NCBI GenBank assembly: GCA_037893225.1
Contig: JAZGUH010000113.1
Span: 682,001-746,000 of the forward strand
Source: Hippasteria phrygiana
Taxonomy: Eukaryota; Echinodermata; Asteroidea; Valvatida; Goniasteridae
DNA: 64,000 bases
Direction: 5' to 3'
Below the pieces are notes generated by a model that searched no databases, was not told the DNA's origin, and saw only the letters and a program-made list of their open reading frames with translations. The translations under genes were made by a program, and so were the position numbers. This document shows, piece by piece, positions 54,705-64,000 of the stretch (position 1 is its first letter; every line of letters starts with the position of its first letter).

Positions 54705-54812
54705 ACTGGCAGGAGCGGGATTCGAACCTGCGACCTCCGGATTATCGTACTGGCACTCTACCAACTGAGCTATCTTGCCCTATGTTGGCGGTCTCCTAAA
54801 TTGTCAGTATCT
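54705..54812 (-). repeat. tRNA-like SINE unit, copy 2
   Basis: Minus-strand match to 1424-1531, including 32 bases upstream of the tRNA-like part (AGATACTGACAATTTAGGAG). A box TAGCTCAGTTGGTAGAG and B box GGTTCGAATCCC are intact. The anticodon arm (CCAGTACGATAATCCGG) is mismatched and lacks T33, so it is not a working tRNA gene. Confidence 0.7.
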
Positions 54813-54819
54813 CTCAAAC

Positions 54820-56000
54820 AAAATATTAACAGGAAATTAACTGATCCATATAATACCAGTAAGTCATAAAAAGAAATACAAATCAAAGTCTTTAAATAAT
54901 GCCAAACTGGTTAAAGAAAGCAAAGTAAACTCAAATTAAATCGCTCTTTAGGAACTTAAATCAATTTAAATCAAAGCAACCAATTCAAGTAACAGATGTT
55001 TTTAGTTATGGTATATACAACCTTCCCCCAGAAATCAGGCGGGTAACCTTGACTGGTCTGTCTTGCTGGTTAATACCTTGGGTCCCTGCAGTCTACAGGT
55101 TCGGTCTCACAGGAATTGGGGGGGGGGTTGCTCAATCCAGGGAAAATAGTTATCTATAGATTTAAAATAACCCAAAACACTACAAATGTCTGTTCTTTAT
55201 GAAGTATGAACCATGAGTATAAATACAAATCAGTGAATTACAGTGAATACCAATTCGGTGTAAAAACAATCAAATCTCGAAAACCACACAGTTTTAAATA
55301 CTGGCAATAAAATGAAACCTACGGTAATTCGGGAGAAAGTACTCGTGAAGTCAGGTTAACGCTCTGTGACGTCTGGTCAAACAGATGATGGAGGAGAGTG
55401 TCACATAGTAGTATCATGTATGTTGAACTCTTACTTCTGACTGTGGCCCTCGGCCTTATCAGTTTGGTTGGCCTGTCCTGTACCTGTGGTGGCTGTATCC
55501 ACTCGCCTGCTGGTTACGAATGGCGGCGAACCAACAACACTTCAAAACTCTTGGACAACTCTCTCTCCCAAATGCACAAATGGTTCTCACACATTCAACT
55601 CTACACATCAAACTCATACGTCCAAAAACGTGTTTTACCTGAAAAACTTGCAATGGGGTACCACAAACGAATTACCATAAAGAGGGCAGCGAATTACCAT
55701 AACCATTGTCTACGAGGGGCATCTTCCTACATACCGTCGAATAAAGGAGATAATCGGAGTCTATATACACAAAAAAAACGAGGTGTGTTTCGTGGAGTCA
55801 TCGCTTTTGAAACTTAAACATATTATGTAACTAAAGTGAAGTTCCATATTCGAGTCGATTCCATGCGGGGGTTAACGAAAAGAAGAACAATTATTCACGA
55901 TAAAAAAACCGATCAAAGACCAGAAATATAAGGCATAAAAATCAGGCATAAAAATTGAAATAATTTGACACCGGTATACCAAGAAGATAGTGGTACATTC
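54820..56000. other. No gene seen
   Basis: Contains a G run near 55120. The ORFs at 55398-55817 have a hydrophobic start but no recognised domain or supported splice site. Confidence 0.35.
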
Positions 56001-56009
56001 CGTGGAGTT

Positions 56010-56133
56010 AATAATAATAATAATAATTACATTTATATAGCGCGCATTCCATACAAATATGTTCATGTGCGCTGTACATTATTCATAAAACAAAGTTAAT
56101 TACATCATACAATTATTCAGTAAAAAATTAAAA
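56010..56133 (-). other. LINE 3' UTR and (TTA)n tail
   Basis: Directly after the LINE stop codon, minus-strand sequence contains GCGCGCTATATAAATG and ends in a run of about six ATT units (plus-strand TAATAATAATAATAATAATT at 56011-56028). A short 3' UTR ending in a microsatellite is typical of CR1/L2-group LINEs and marks an intact 3' end. Confidence 0.8.
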
Positions 56134-59100
56134 TCATGATTCAAAATCAAAAGCTAATTTAAAAAGATATGTTTTAACTTCAGTTTTAAACTTATCTAGA
56201 CTCCTAAGATTCCTTATGTGACCAGGAAGTTTGTTCCATAGTTTAGGGGCAGCTGTCTGAAAAGCACAATCACCTAGTGAAACTTTACATTTAGCACTCC
56301 CTGGAGTCAGTAACACACTATTCATTGAACGAAGACTATATCTATTTTGATGAATGACAGACACCAGGTCACAGAGATACCCCGGAGCTGTTTTATATAA
56401 ACATTTAAATGTTAAAATCAAGATTTTAAACTGAATACGGTATACAACTGGTAACCAATGAAGGAGATGAAGAACTGGCGTGATGTGACATATACGTGGT
56501 GAACCGGTTACAAGGCGAGCTGCAGTATTTTGAATTCTTTGTAATTTACCAATGTGTGTACTGGAAAGACCATACAGTAAACTATTACAGTAATCTAGTT
56601 TGCTTGTTATGAATGCATGCACTAAAGATTCTATAGACTGTCGAGTTAAAAACTTCCTGATCCTACGCAAATTATACAGGTGGTAAAACGCAGAACTACT
56701 TATTTTACTTACATGATACCCCAATTTAAGTTCAGAATCAAACCAAACCCCAAGGTTACGAATAGCACCAGGTGACGCACGAACAACAGTATTGCCAACT
56801 TTTAAATGAGACATAGTTACCTTTTCCAGCTGTTTCTTTGTACCTAAAATAAGAAATTCTGTTTTTCCAGTATTGAGCTTGAGTTTATTTACCCTCATCC
56901 ATTGTTGAATTTCAGTGATACAATTTTCAATGGCACACTTAGCAGTAGACTCATTTGTACCAGGTTTGGGTTTGAAAGATAAATATAGTTGTGTATCGTC
57001 AGCATATGAATGAGCTTGTAGAGGATGTTTCTCTGTGACCTTAAATAACTCACTGGAATACAACGAGAACAATAAAGGACCAAGACAACTACCTTGTGGG
57101 ACACCAGATTCAAGATGGAAACTATCTGATAATACCCCATCAACTGATACACGTTGAGATCTACCCAATAAATATGATTCAAACCAATTGTACACTGTTC
57201 CAGTTATTCCAAAGTTATTACGTAACCGACCAAGTAATATACCATAATCTACAGTATCAAAAGCTGCGCTTAGATCTAATAGCACAAGTAGAGTTACACA
57301 TTGTTTGTCCATATTCATAAGAATGTCATTCTTAATTCGCAACAATGCAGTTTCAGTACTGTGCCCCGGACGATAAGCTGATTGATTGCTAGGCAAATAT
57401 TCATTTTTTACCAGATATGAATAAAGTTGATCAGTAACGGCTCGTTCAACTAGCTTGGACACAAACTGCAGATTAGAAATAGGACGCAAATTCGCAAACC
57501 CCGTGTCCAAACCAGGTTGTTTCAATTTTGGAACTACAAGTGCTTCCTTCCAAGAACAAGGAACGATTCCACTCTGCAAAGACATGTTAATAATTGATGT
57601 TAACGATGGTAAGAGTTCATTAATGCAGTCCTTCACAATAAACGTTGGCACCGGGTCAAAGATGCAAGACTTAGTGGGCGCCTTTAACACAAGTTTCCTC
57701 ACAGAATCTTCGCACAGTGCCTCGAATTCATGAAGGAATGTATTATTCGTTGAAATCTTATTAGGCATTGAAGCAGGTATTACAGTAACTGAAATTCCCA
57801 ATTTATCCAACCCAACACGTATATCAGTGATCTTTTTAACAAAATAAGACCCAATTTGATTGGCAAGATTGAGCTTATTACAATTTTGTGGAAATAGCGT
57901 GTCCGAATCCTGATTTAGCAGTTGCTTCACAGCTGAAAACAGTTTCCGTTGATTTTGAACACAATTTTTATCAATAAAATCAGTATAAAATTTACAACGT
58001 GTTTTATTCATAATGTACGTAGTCTTATTCCTCTGAAACTTAAAGGCTTTCAGATCTACATCAAGTGCAGATAGCCTCCATTTCCGCTCTGCACGTCGAC
58101 GTAGTCTCTTTGCCTCTCGAATCTCATCAGTAAACCAAGGCACCTGAGCACGTTTGACGACAGTCCGCGAGCGTAGAGGAGCATGTGTGTCCAATACCGA
58201 GGCCAAAGTGTCATTGTACATGTAAGCTAGCCGGTCTAGATCCGATGGTGCATCGCGAATAAGGGAGGAAGCACATAAATCATGTTTAAACTGATCAATA
58301 TTGATTGATTTTAATTTCCTAAATGTCACCTTCTTGACAGTAAGTTCACTCTTCATCATGTTAAGATTACAAAGTACCGTTGCATGGTCAGAGAGAAAAC
58401 TATCAATTCTTGGTGCATCCAGAACAATGGTGTCACTTAGCCGGGTAATTATTAAATCCAAAACATGTCCATGAACATGAGTAGGCAAGGTCACATGTTG
58501 CTTAAGACTCATTGAATTTAACAGATCATTCAATGTCTTTGTATTAGTATCATTTACATTATCCATGTGTACATTAAAATCCCCACAAACTATCACTGGT
58601 TCAGGGCAGAGAATAGTCGACTCGAGATACCGAGCATATTCATCCATAAAAACACCAATTGTCACAGGATGATTTGTAGAATAAGGCGGTCTGTATATGA
58701 TACAAAGACGAAAACGTGATGAGCAGCTATTCTCAAGGATCCATTCCGAGACCTCAAAAGAGGTCCAATCTTGTGTCCGGATCTTCCGTACAGTGAGAGA
58801 ATTACGACAGACCAAGGCTGTTCCTCCTCCTCTCCGATGAGTTCTTGGATGATCGAGAATCTTATATCCGTCAGGTATACACTCTCGTCTGACAGAAGAA
58901 TCATGTTCCGTTAGCCACGTTTCTGTGACAGCTACCACGTCAATTTCATGATGGCAAATGTAATCGATGAAGCTAGCAGTTTTATTACGGATGGATTGGG
59001 CATTCCATAAACAAAATTTCAGTTGTTTCAACGATTCACTCCGTATTGCTGAGGTACAGGTAGGAATCTGGATTAGATTACTTGCATTAACACGACAAAC

Positions 59101-59742
59101 TGTTGCATGAGGAGAAAGCTTGACAGATTGCAATCGCTCTCTATTACTAGGTACAAGAGCAGGTATTTTAAATCCTTTTCCAGCGAACGTAGATTGTTGA
59201 TATTGCAAGTGTATTTGTTGAGACGAACATTTTTTAAACCCACCCCTGCTTCCTCTCTGCCGTTTGCCAATTCCTAGTTCATTTATCCGAATCCAGGTTT
59301 TCTTAGCTAACAAGCTACACGTGTGTGGACGCAATGCAAGTAATTCCAAGCGAGAGTAACAGCGACATACATGTTTACTCAAGATGTTAGTCACATGGCT
59401 ACTTGTACTTGATAAAGTCTGCAGAACCGGTGGACTTTCATTCAATTGAAAACAATTCTGTTTCTGTTGCAAAACGTGTGATCGAGGACCTGGGTTAGAT
59501 GAAATATCCATTGAAATGGTAATATCCAGTAGCGGTTTAGGACGAGGGACAAACAGACATGTCTGTCCATGTTTAGTCCACTTGCACAAGGCTCGTCTCG
59601 GCTGATTCGGCAATTGCATTCCACCAATAAATCCATGATATTCACAAGTTACAGGAATATAGTCAGAAAATGCCCAAGCATTTGTCAAAAGGGCATACAA
59701 AATTGGCAGGGCCAGATGCACACGGCTGTACTTCATGTTCAC
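56134..59742 (-). CDS. Full-length CR1/L2-group LINE polyprotein with N-terminal 2A-like motif
   Basis: An intact 1202-codon frame from ATG 59742. Residues 8-25 (VHLALPILYALLTNAWAF) are a signal-peptide-like hydrophobic helix. Residues 79-86 are DISSNPGP, a 2A-like NPGP motif. An APE endonuclease follows from about 237 (FCLWNAQSIRN, VVAVTETWLT, RRGGGTALV, YRPP, VIVCGDFNVHMD, LDLIIT) to SDHATVL near 450. The RT starts near 750 (GLDTGFANLRPISNLQFVSK, SAYRPGHSTETALL, LLDLSAAFDTVDY, SGVPQGSCLGPLLFSLY) and has SYADDTQLYLSF near 912, with the catalytic Asp pair. C-terminal: LGVWFDSELKLGYHV, LDYCNSLLYGL, IQNTAARLVTG, LHWLPVVYRI, AAPKLWNKLP. This is the standard order for the CR1/L2/Crack group. No ORF1 was found upstream. 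With a complete frame and tail it could be a recently active copy. Confidence 0.94.
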   Translation of the reverse strand: MNMKYSRVHLALPILYALLTNAWAFSDYIPVTCEYHGFIGGMQLPNQPRRALCKWTKHGQTCLFVPRPKPLLDITISMDISSNPGPRSHVLQQKQNCFQLNESPPVLQTLSSTSSHVTNILSKHVCRCYSRLELLALRPHTCSLLAKKTWIRINELGIGKRQRGSRGGFKKCSSQQIHLQYQQSTFAGKGFKIPALVPSNRERLQSVKLSPHATVCRVNASNLIQIPTCTSAIRSESLKQLKFCLWNAQSIRNKTASFIDYICHHEIDVVAVTETWLTEHDSSVRRECIPDGYKILDHPRTHRRGGGTALVCRNSLTVRKIRTQDWTSFEVSEWILENSCSSRFRLCIIYRPPYSTNHPVTIGVFMDEYARYLESTILCPEPVIVCGDFNVHMDNVNDTNTKTLNDLLNSMSLKQHVTLPTHVHGHVLDLIITRLSDTIVLDAPRIDSFLSDHATVLCNLNMMKSELTVKKVTFRKLKSINIDQFKHDLCASSLIRDAPSDLDRLAYMYNDTLASVLDTHAPLRSRTVVKRAQVPWFTDEIREAKRLRRRAERKWRLSALDVDLKAFKFQRNKTTYIMNKTRCKFYTDFIDKNCVQNQRKLFSAVKQLLNQDSDTLFPQNCNKLNLANQIGSYFVKKITDIRVGLDKLGISVTVIPASMPNKISTNNTFLHEFEALCEDSVRKLVLKAPTKSCIFDPVPTFIVKDCINELLPSLTSIINMSLQSGIVPCSWKEALVVPKLKQPGLDTGFANLRPISNLQFVSKLVERAVTDQLYSYLVKNEYLPSNQSAYRPGHSTETALLRIKNDILMNMDKQCVTLLVLLDLSAAFDTVDYGILLGRLRNNFGITGTVYNWFESYLLGRSQRVSVDGVLSDSFHLESGVPQGSCLGPLLFSLYSSELFKVTEKHPLQAHSYADDTQLYLSFKPKPGTNESTAKCAIENCITEIQQWMRVNKLKLNTGKTEFLILGTKKQLEKVTMSHLKVGNTVVRASPGAIRNLGVWFDSELKLGYHVSKISSSAFYHLYNLRRIRKFLTRQSIESLVHAFITSKLDYCNSLLYGLSSTHIGKLQRIQNTAARLVTGSPRICHITPVLHLLHWLPVVYRIQFKILILTFKCLYKTAPGYLCDLVSVIHQNRYSLRSMNSVLLTPGSAKCKVSLGDCAFQTAAPKLWNKLPGHIRNLRSLDKFKTEVKTYLFKLAFDFES
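59485..59508 (-). other. 2A-like motif coding sequence (DISSNPGP)
   Basis: Codons 79-86 of the LINE ORF read DISSNPGP, preceded by PKPLLDITISM. The NPG/P core is complete, but the consensus Glu two residues before NPGP is Ser. 2A-like sequences near the N-terminus are described for APE-type non-LTR retrotransposons of several marine invertebrates, where they cause ribosome skipping between G and P. If active here, it would separate an 85-residue signal-bearing leader from the endonuclease-RT. Confidence 0.65.
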
Positions 59743-59984
59743 TTACGGTGTCGGAAATACACAGTTAATCCCAAGTGGCAAACATAGAGAAATCGAACGT
59801 CAATCAGCACACAATTGTCACCGTTAATCCAGTAGAAACACACCAAAAAAGACGATCACATATTCTACAATGGTTATTCGTCTCATAAAAGTTAAAAACT
59901 TTGACAGATGACAAATAAAACTAAAGATACAAAACGATTTTAAAACACTAAACACGAGAGTAAAAATCAGTAGGTGCTGCCACT
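59743..59984. other. LINE 5' region, no gene seen
   Basis: Upstream of the LINE ATG on the minus strand; no ORF1 or clear 5' boundary. It adjoins the partial TAGGGGTGTGC element copy B. Confidence 0.4.
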
Positions 59985-60604
59985 AGAAGAGTTGCCCAAT
60001 CACAGGCGATTACGAACGTTGCGACATCTAGTCTGCCTCGAACAACCCATAATTCCACATGAAAGATGGGCCAAGAATTAAGCCGTAGTAAATCCCGCAG
60101 TTCAGTAAGTCCACCTCGCACACGTGCCGTCCAATCAGCACACGGCACACTCTCCCTGTGTACAGTGCACGTGCGGCTCTGGGCTCCTTTGAAATAACAA
60201 TGCTGTTGCGACATCGTAACTCGTAAGTAGGCCTAGTCATATAAACATGCCAGGAATAACACCTCCGCTGATTAATAACAAGCCTGGAATGATTGCAACA
60301 TCGTTGTAAAGTTTCAGGTATTTAAAAAAAACATCTACATGCATTTAATTTCTATTTTCTCGGAGTCAATTTATGTGGAATCAAGTCAGATTGACATCCG
60401 GTTTGCTATATGCACGTGTAGAAAGTAAATACTTCTTTCTTTAGCGACGCGGCCGCACACTACTTCTTATATTACGACATGTAGACAGCATACACAGTGT
60501 TTTTTTTTCTTTTTCTGAACGGTCCACTTTCAGGTACCCGAGAACCGAACCGGTGCAGCATTCGGGTACCCGGGTCCAAAATTACCTGTGAATGCACAGG
60601 ACTA
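59985..60604 (-). mobile_element. TAGGGGTGTGC hAT-like element, partial copy B
   Basis: Minus-strand counterpart of 41778-42475; it ends at CTAGTCCTGTGCATTCAC (diverged terminus) with GGGTACCCGAATG inside. The two copies lie in inverted orientation 17.5 kb apart. The distal end is lost near the 5' end of the LINE. Confidence 0.65.
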
Positions 60605-60605
60605 G

Positions 60606-62170
60606 ATGGGAGTAGATGCCTTCAGTGGACTCTGCATCTGTACAGCTCCACTTGCCTCTCCGGCATGGCCCATCCAACCACGCTGTTGTGTTTCTTGTTG
60701 AATGCCCTCCTGACATTCTTTTATGTTCTACGCTGCTTGCAGCATTTTTGCTCTGTCCACCCCTCTTAACCCTGCGAGGCACCGACTAAAAATATTTACA
60801 CGGAGGCACGAAGGGCCTCCATCGGGAGGCGCTTTATGTTGGGGGGTATATAACTGTGTGTGGGGGTCCAAATCTGTTTCTAATGGTCTGTACAGATGGA
60901 TAGAAGTTCCCTGGACACACATACCAAAGATTAGAACATTCTGGCAATTTACACATTGGTTCACCAAGCTATTTCACAGTCATCAAAACAATGAAAAACA
61001 TAAGCAAAGACCCCTGGAGCTTGTTATTGCCACATGTCTGAAACAATAAACCACCTTATCATAGGCCCTATACAACTTCATGCCCTTCAAGATTGACAAA
61101 CAGATGCCTGTCTCTAAGCCCCACCACCCCCAAGCCAACACTCCAACATACACTAAAATCCATACACCAAACAGCCATAGACAGCCAAGGACATCCATTG
61201 CAACCATGTAAACATTGACACATATAACAGCCGCAGGGTGAAAAAACCCTGAGAACAAAGCTATAATTACCCTGAAGGTATTTCTGGGTCAGCATTGGAA
61301 ACAGCTGTGTTTGCATTTACTGACAAACGATTCCAGGAAGTTTGTTGACAGTCGGCTATACACAAAGGGATCAGATTTCGATTTCTGTGCACAAATCAAT
61401 GGCTTTTGGCAGAGACCATTATTTTGAAGGGTTGGTTCACCCCCTGAATGACCTGTTAGGTGAGAAATATTTCTACAGTCTTTTGAGCAAGGTGCAGTGA
61501 TAGATGAAAAAATATAAGAGCTCCATTGACTGAAGGAATTTTTTTTTTTTAACAAAAATAGTAATTCGGTCCACCCGATGGAGGCCCTTGGTTTGTCGCA
61601 GGGTTCAGTTTCCATCAATCCAGCGAATCCACTTGGCACTACTGCAATGTGTGCCATGGATGTAACTGGAGAGAAATGTTGCTGAGGCATTGCTGTGATG
61701 GGTTGATGTTGCCTGTGGATGTTGCCTGATGCTCCTGTTGCCTGGCTCGTGGTTCCCAAATACCACTTGAGATGAATCACTGCTTCCCCGATATAAAAAT
61801 TGCACTCCCGAGTCAACTTCTTGCACTCGATGACTTTCTGGTGTGATGAGCTCTGGCTCGTCTCTCTGCTCCATGCTGTACAGTTCCTCTTGTAATTCTG
61901 TAGTAGATCACTCCACTTGCTTCCATTGAAGGTCTTTCGGTGGATCCCACCACTGCCACTAATGTGACGTGTGAACCAGCCAGTGATTCGAGCAGGATTT
62001 CTCTGAGTCTGACAAGGCCTTCATGCTCCACCGAGGCAACCTGGTAATCCCTGAAGTGAGAAGAATTTTACAGTTTCCTCCTTCCTTCCCAAAACAATGA
62101 TCTCACATCCTTTCATAGGGAATTAGTCAGACTTACTCCTCCAACAAAATGTACCGTTCCTGTGGATAGG
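60606..62170. other. Unassigned region with ORFs of unknown nature
   Basis: On the minus strand an acceptor-like CTCACTTCAG at about 62055 precedes an open frame (VEHEGLVRLREILLESLAGS...) that ends near 61813; overlapping frames continue to 61289. No domain is recognised. These could be exon remnants of an unknown element or host gene, or chance ORFs. Confidence 0.3.
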
Positions 62171-62172
62171 TT

Positions 62173-62550
62173 TTGCATAGAAATTTTCGGAGGAGGTTTT
62201 TACCAAGGTCGTATAGAATCCCTGCTAAAGAAATGGCGGTATTTAAAGCTAATGCTGAGGACACCTGTCGTTATTTTACAAATTTTTTCCCCCCTGATGA
62301 TAAACGCACAAGAGATCTCAATAAATCACTTGTGAAATTGGACAGATACATGCATCATGAAGCCAAGGTGTCAAATTTCTCCTTTTTGCTTTTGGACGTC
62401 TTAGTTCATGCTTCTGAGGAGCCATCAACAATTAACCCCGATTTTTTTCCAGTTATGTTGAATCCCTTGATAACTGTTCGGCTCATGTCTTTGTTGATTT
62501 GCTGCCGGATTAGCGATTACTTCTCTTCTGTGTTGGGGGTTAATGCTTAA
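62173..62550 (+). CDS. Unidentified 125-codon ORF
   Basis: ATG at 62173, stop TAA at 62548. The composition is protein-like (RYFTNFFPPDDKRTRDLN, VSNFSFLLLDVLVHASEEP, LNPLITVRLMSLLICCRI), with alternating charged and hydrophobic helices. No family recognised. It is on the same strand as the ankyrin gene, but no splice junction in the required phase could be shown. It could be chance, an element gag-like remnant, or a terminal exon. Confidence 0.3.
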   Translation: MHRNFRRRFLPRSYRIPAKEMAVFKANAEDTCRYFTNFFPPDDKRTRDLNKSLVKLDRYMHHEAKVSNFSFLLLDVLVHASEEPSTINPDFFPVMLNPLITVRLMSLLICCRISDYFSSVLGVNA

Positions 62551-62554
62551 TAAT

Positions 62555-63700
62555 CTTTTTTGGCCTTCCTATGAATCTAGAGGAGGCTTGAAGGAGCTAC
62601 TACTTTAGGGGAATGACTATATTTGATTCGATGAAGTGATGCTTCAGAAATGCCTAAAGACCGACAAAAGAATTGAATTATGTTGGCAGTCCTCGGGTAA
62701 ATCTTCATCCAGGCTTGCTCAGACAACTGGTAAAGACAACTGGTAAAGACAACGGGAACCATAAAGGTTCTTTTCGTTGCTCTCACCCTTCGCAGTTTCG
62801 TCAGCCTAAAATCACTTACGCCCGAGTGTCAATGAAGTCTAACGACTGTCATTGGATCCTTCCCGCTAGCAGAGCCATATCCTCCAGACCAACATGCATT
62901 ACAAGGACAATGACTGCAGATACAATCTCACAAACTCCACATACTTTGAGACCCGTAGGGGTCGATTGTTAGAGTTTGCTCACAAATGAACAAAAACTCA
63001 GAAGAGACGGGGCAATTTAGCCCCGGTCAATGTTTTAAAGAGGGAAAAAATGGGGCTCTTTCTTGACGTTGGAGGAACCATTTTACCTCCTAGTTTCATT
63101 CTTAACTGTAAATGCAGAATAGGACTCATACAAGACTGAATCTACCCCAAACCTTCAGTGTAAATTTGAAAACCTTTTGTGGCTGAACCTATTTCTGCAA
63201 GCCAATAGGCCATGAATGAACAATTCTTCCTTGCCAACATGCTGTAACTGAAGCGCTAACCATGCTCCCTTCATGTTTATGCTTCATACCAATGTATGAC
63301 CTATTTGTGGATGCACTGCTTGGACTGAGCTGAGTAATGGGCCACTTGCATCAAGCTAAATGCATCTGGCAAGTAGAACAGTTTCTAATATCCACAAACG
63401 TGTAACGGCTTGTAAAAATTGGTTTGAAACTGGCTGACCATATAAATTCCCCAGGCACTGGTTTAATTAATGATTTTTGTCAGGGCCTTCATGGAAGCCA
63501 TTTTTCTAATTAATATAGTGGACAGTGATGACACCACATGATGATGCTGTTTTAATTCCCAGGAAGCAATTGGTGGCCACAGGGACCTGCCATTAAACCC
63601 CATTAAAAAAAGTTACATGTACATCATTGTGACGCCACCAGAGGTGTTAAAAAGAAAAAAACCTAAATTTCAGGACTGTCAAGAGTTCCAAAATCTAGAA
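62555..63700. other. No gene seen
   Basis: CAACTGGTAAAGACAACTGGTAAAGACAA is a short tandem duplication near 62724-62752. No recognised domain on either strand. Confidence 0.35.
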
Positions 63701-63702
63701 AC

Positions 63703-63790
63703 AGTGGAACGCTGCTATAACGAACACCGCTATACCGAACATTCGGCTATACCGAACACCATCCTTTGCTTCCAAATTTTGTGTAAAAAA
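63703..63790. mobile_element. pogo/Tigger-like terminal sequence
   Basis: CAGTGGAACGCTGCTATAACGAACACC followed by two more CTATACCGAACA units is the usual terminal-repeat sequence of pogo/Tigger-type elements. The other end must lie beyond the window. No TA duplication could be checked. Confidence 0.55.
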
Positions 63791-64000
63791 CTTACCGAAC
63801 ATTGTTGTTGAAAAAATAAGGCAATGGATTAAAAAAATGTACTGGGTATTTTGGGCTGTTTGTAATTCCCAAACGGCCGCATCTTTATGTTGAAGAGTGA
63901 CAGGCGGCTATTATTTCCCCAGGGAATAGAACTTATAGCCAACTGTTGCTTTAGAATTCGGTAAGCTTAGAAAGTGTGAACATTTAATTACATGATTCAA

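Noticed and set aside
55398..55817. Secreted small protein
   Set aside because: A hydrophobic start is present, but the rest is low-quality sequence with no splice site or domain, so chance is likely.

Overview
This is non-coding-rich eukaryotic DNA from an animal, not a prokaryote: short exons have GT-AG junctions that keep phase across introns of 9 to 18 kb, no operons or Shine-Dalgarno sites are visible, and most of the window is transposable elements of metazoan families (piggyBac, hAT, Ginger-type integrase, Mutator-like foldback, Penelope, RTE-like and CR1/L2-like LINEs, tRNA-derived SINEs). The repeat mix, very frequent ACATGTACATGT-type palindromes and a LINE with an N-terminal 2A-like motif suggest a marine invertebrate, perhaps an echinoderm, hemichordate or amphioxus; this is inference.

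Host gene. One plus-strand gene seems to run through at least the first 38 kb. Four exons (84-182, 18154-18354, 27084-27187, 37801-37957) join in phase into an ankyrin-repeat protein with about four repeats. Its introns hold most of the transposons. The gene leaves the window at its 5' end or begins near base 84, and no further exon was recognised after 37957.

Region by region. 1.4 kb: tRNA-like SINE. 2.7-11.0 kb (minus): a decayed, multi-exon Ginger/KRBA2-like gene (integrase zinc finger, DDE core, C-terminal barrel, acidic linkers, Ulp1/C48 peptidase, PHD-like tail), split by a two-exon piggyBac gene at 7.2-10.3 kb in the same orientation. 12.8 kb: THAP zinc-finger fragment. 14.0-15.4 and 21.9-23.9 kb: two copies of one terminal-inverted-repeat element. 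15.5, 16.0, 19.4, 20.7, 24.5, 30.3, 33.2, 35.4 and 37.6 kb: non-autonomous DNA elements, several with target-site duplications, some nested. 27.7 kb: SINE. 28.6-32.6 kb (minus): RTE-like LINE lacking its YADD region and carrying a 680-bp MITE. 39.8-40.5 kb (minus): Gypsy-type protease fragment. 42.6-45.1 kb (minus): Penelope-like element with a nearly complete RT-GIY-YIG ORF and a hammerhead-like motif. 46.2-49.7 kb: a hAT transposase between two direct copies of a 510-bp unit. 51.1-54.0 kb (minus): ZNF862-like hAT gene fragments. 54.7 kb: second copy of the tRNA-like SINE. 56.0-59.9 kb (minus): an intact 1202-codon LINE ORF. 60-64 kb: half of a hAT-like element, unassigned ORFs and a pogo/Tigger-like terminus.

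No cellular pathway is encoded here. The elements share the theme of recombination and retrotransposition, and their nesting gives a relative history: the piggyBac interrupts the Ginger-like gene, a MITE interrupts the RTE-like LINE, and one hAT-type element sits inside another.
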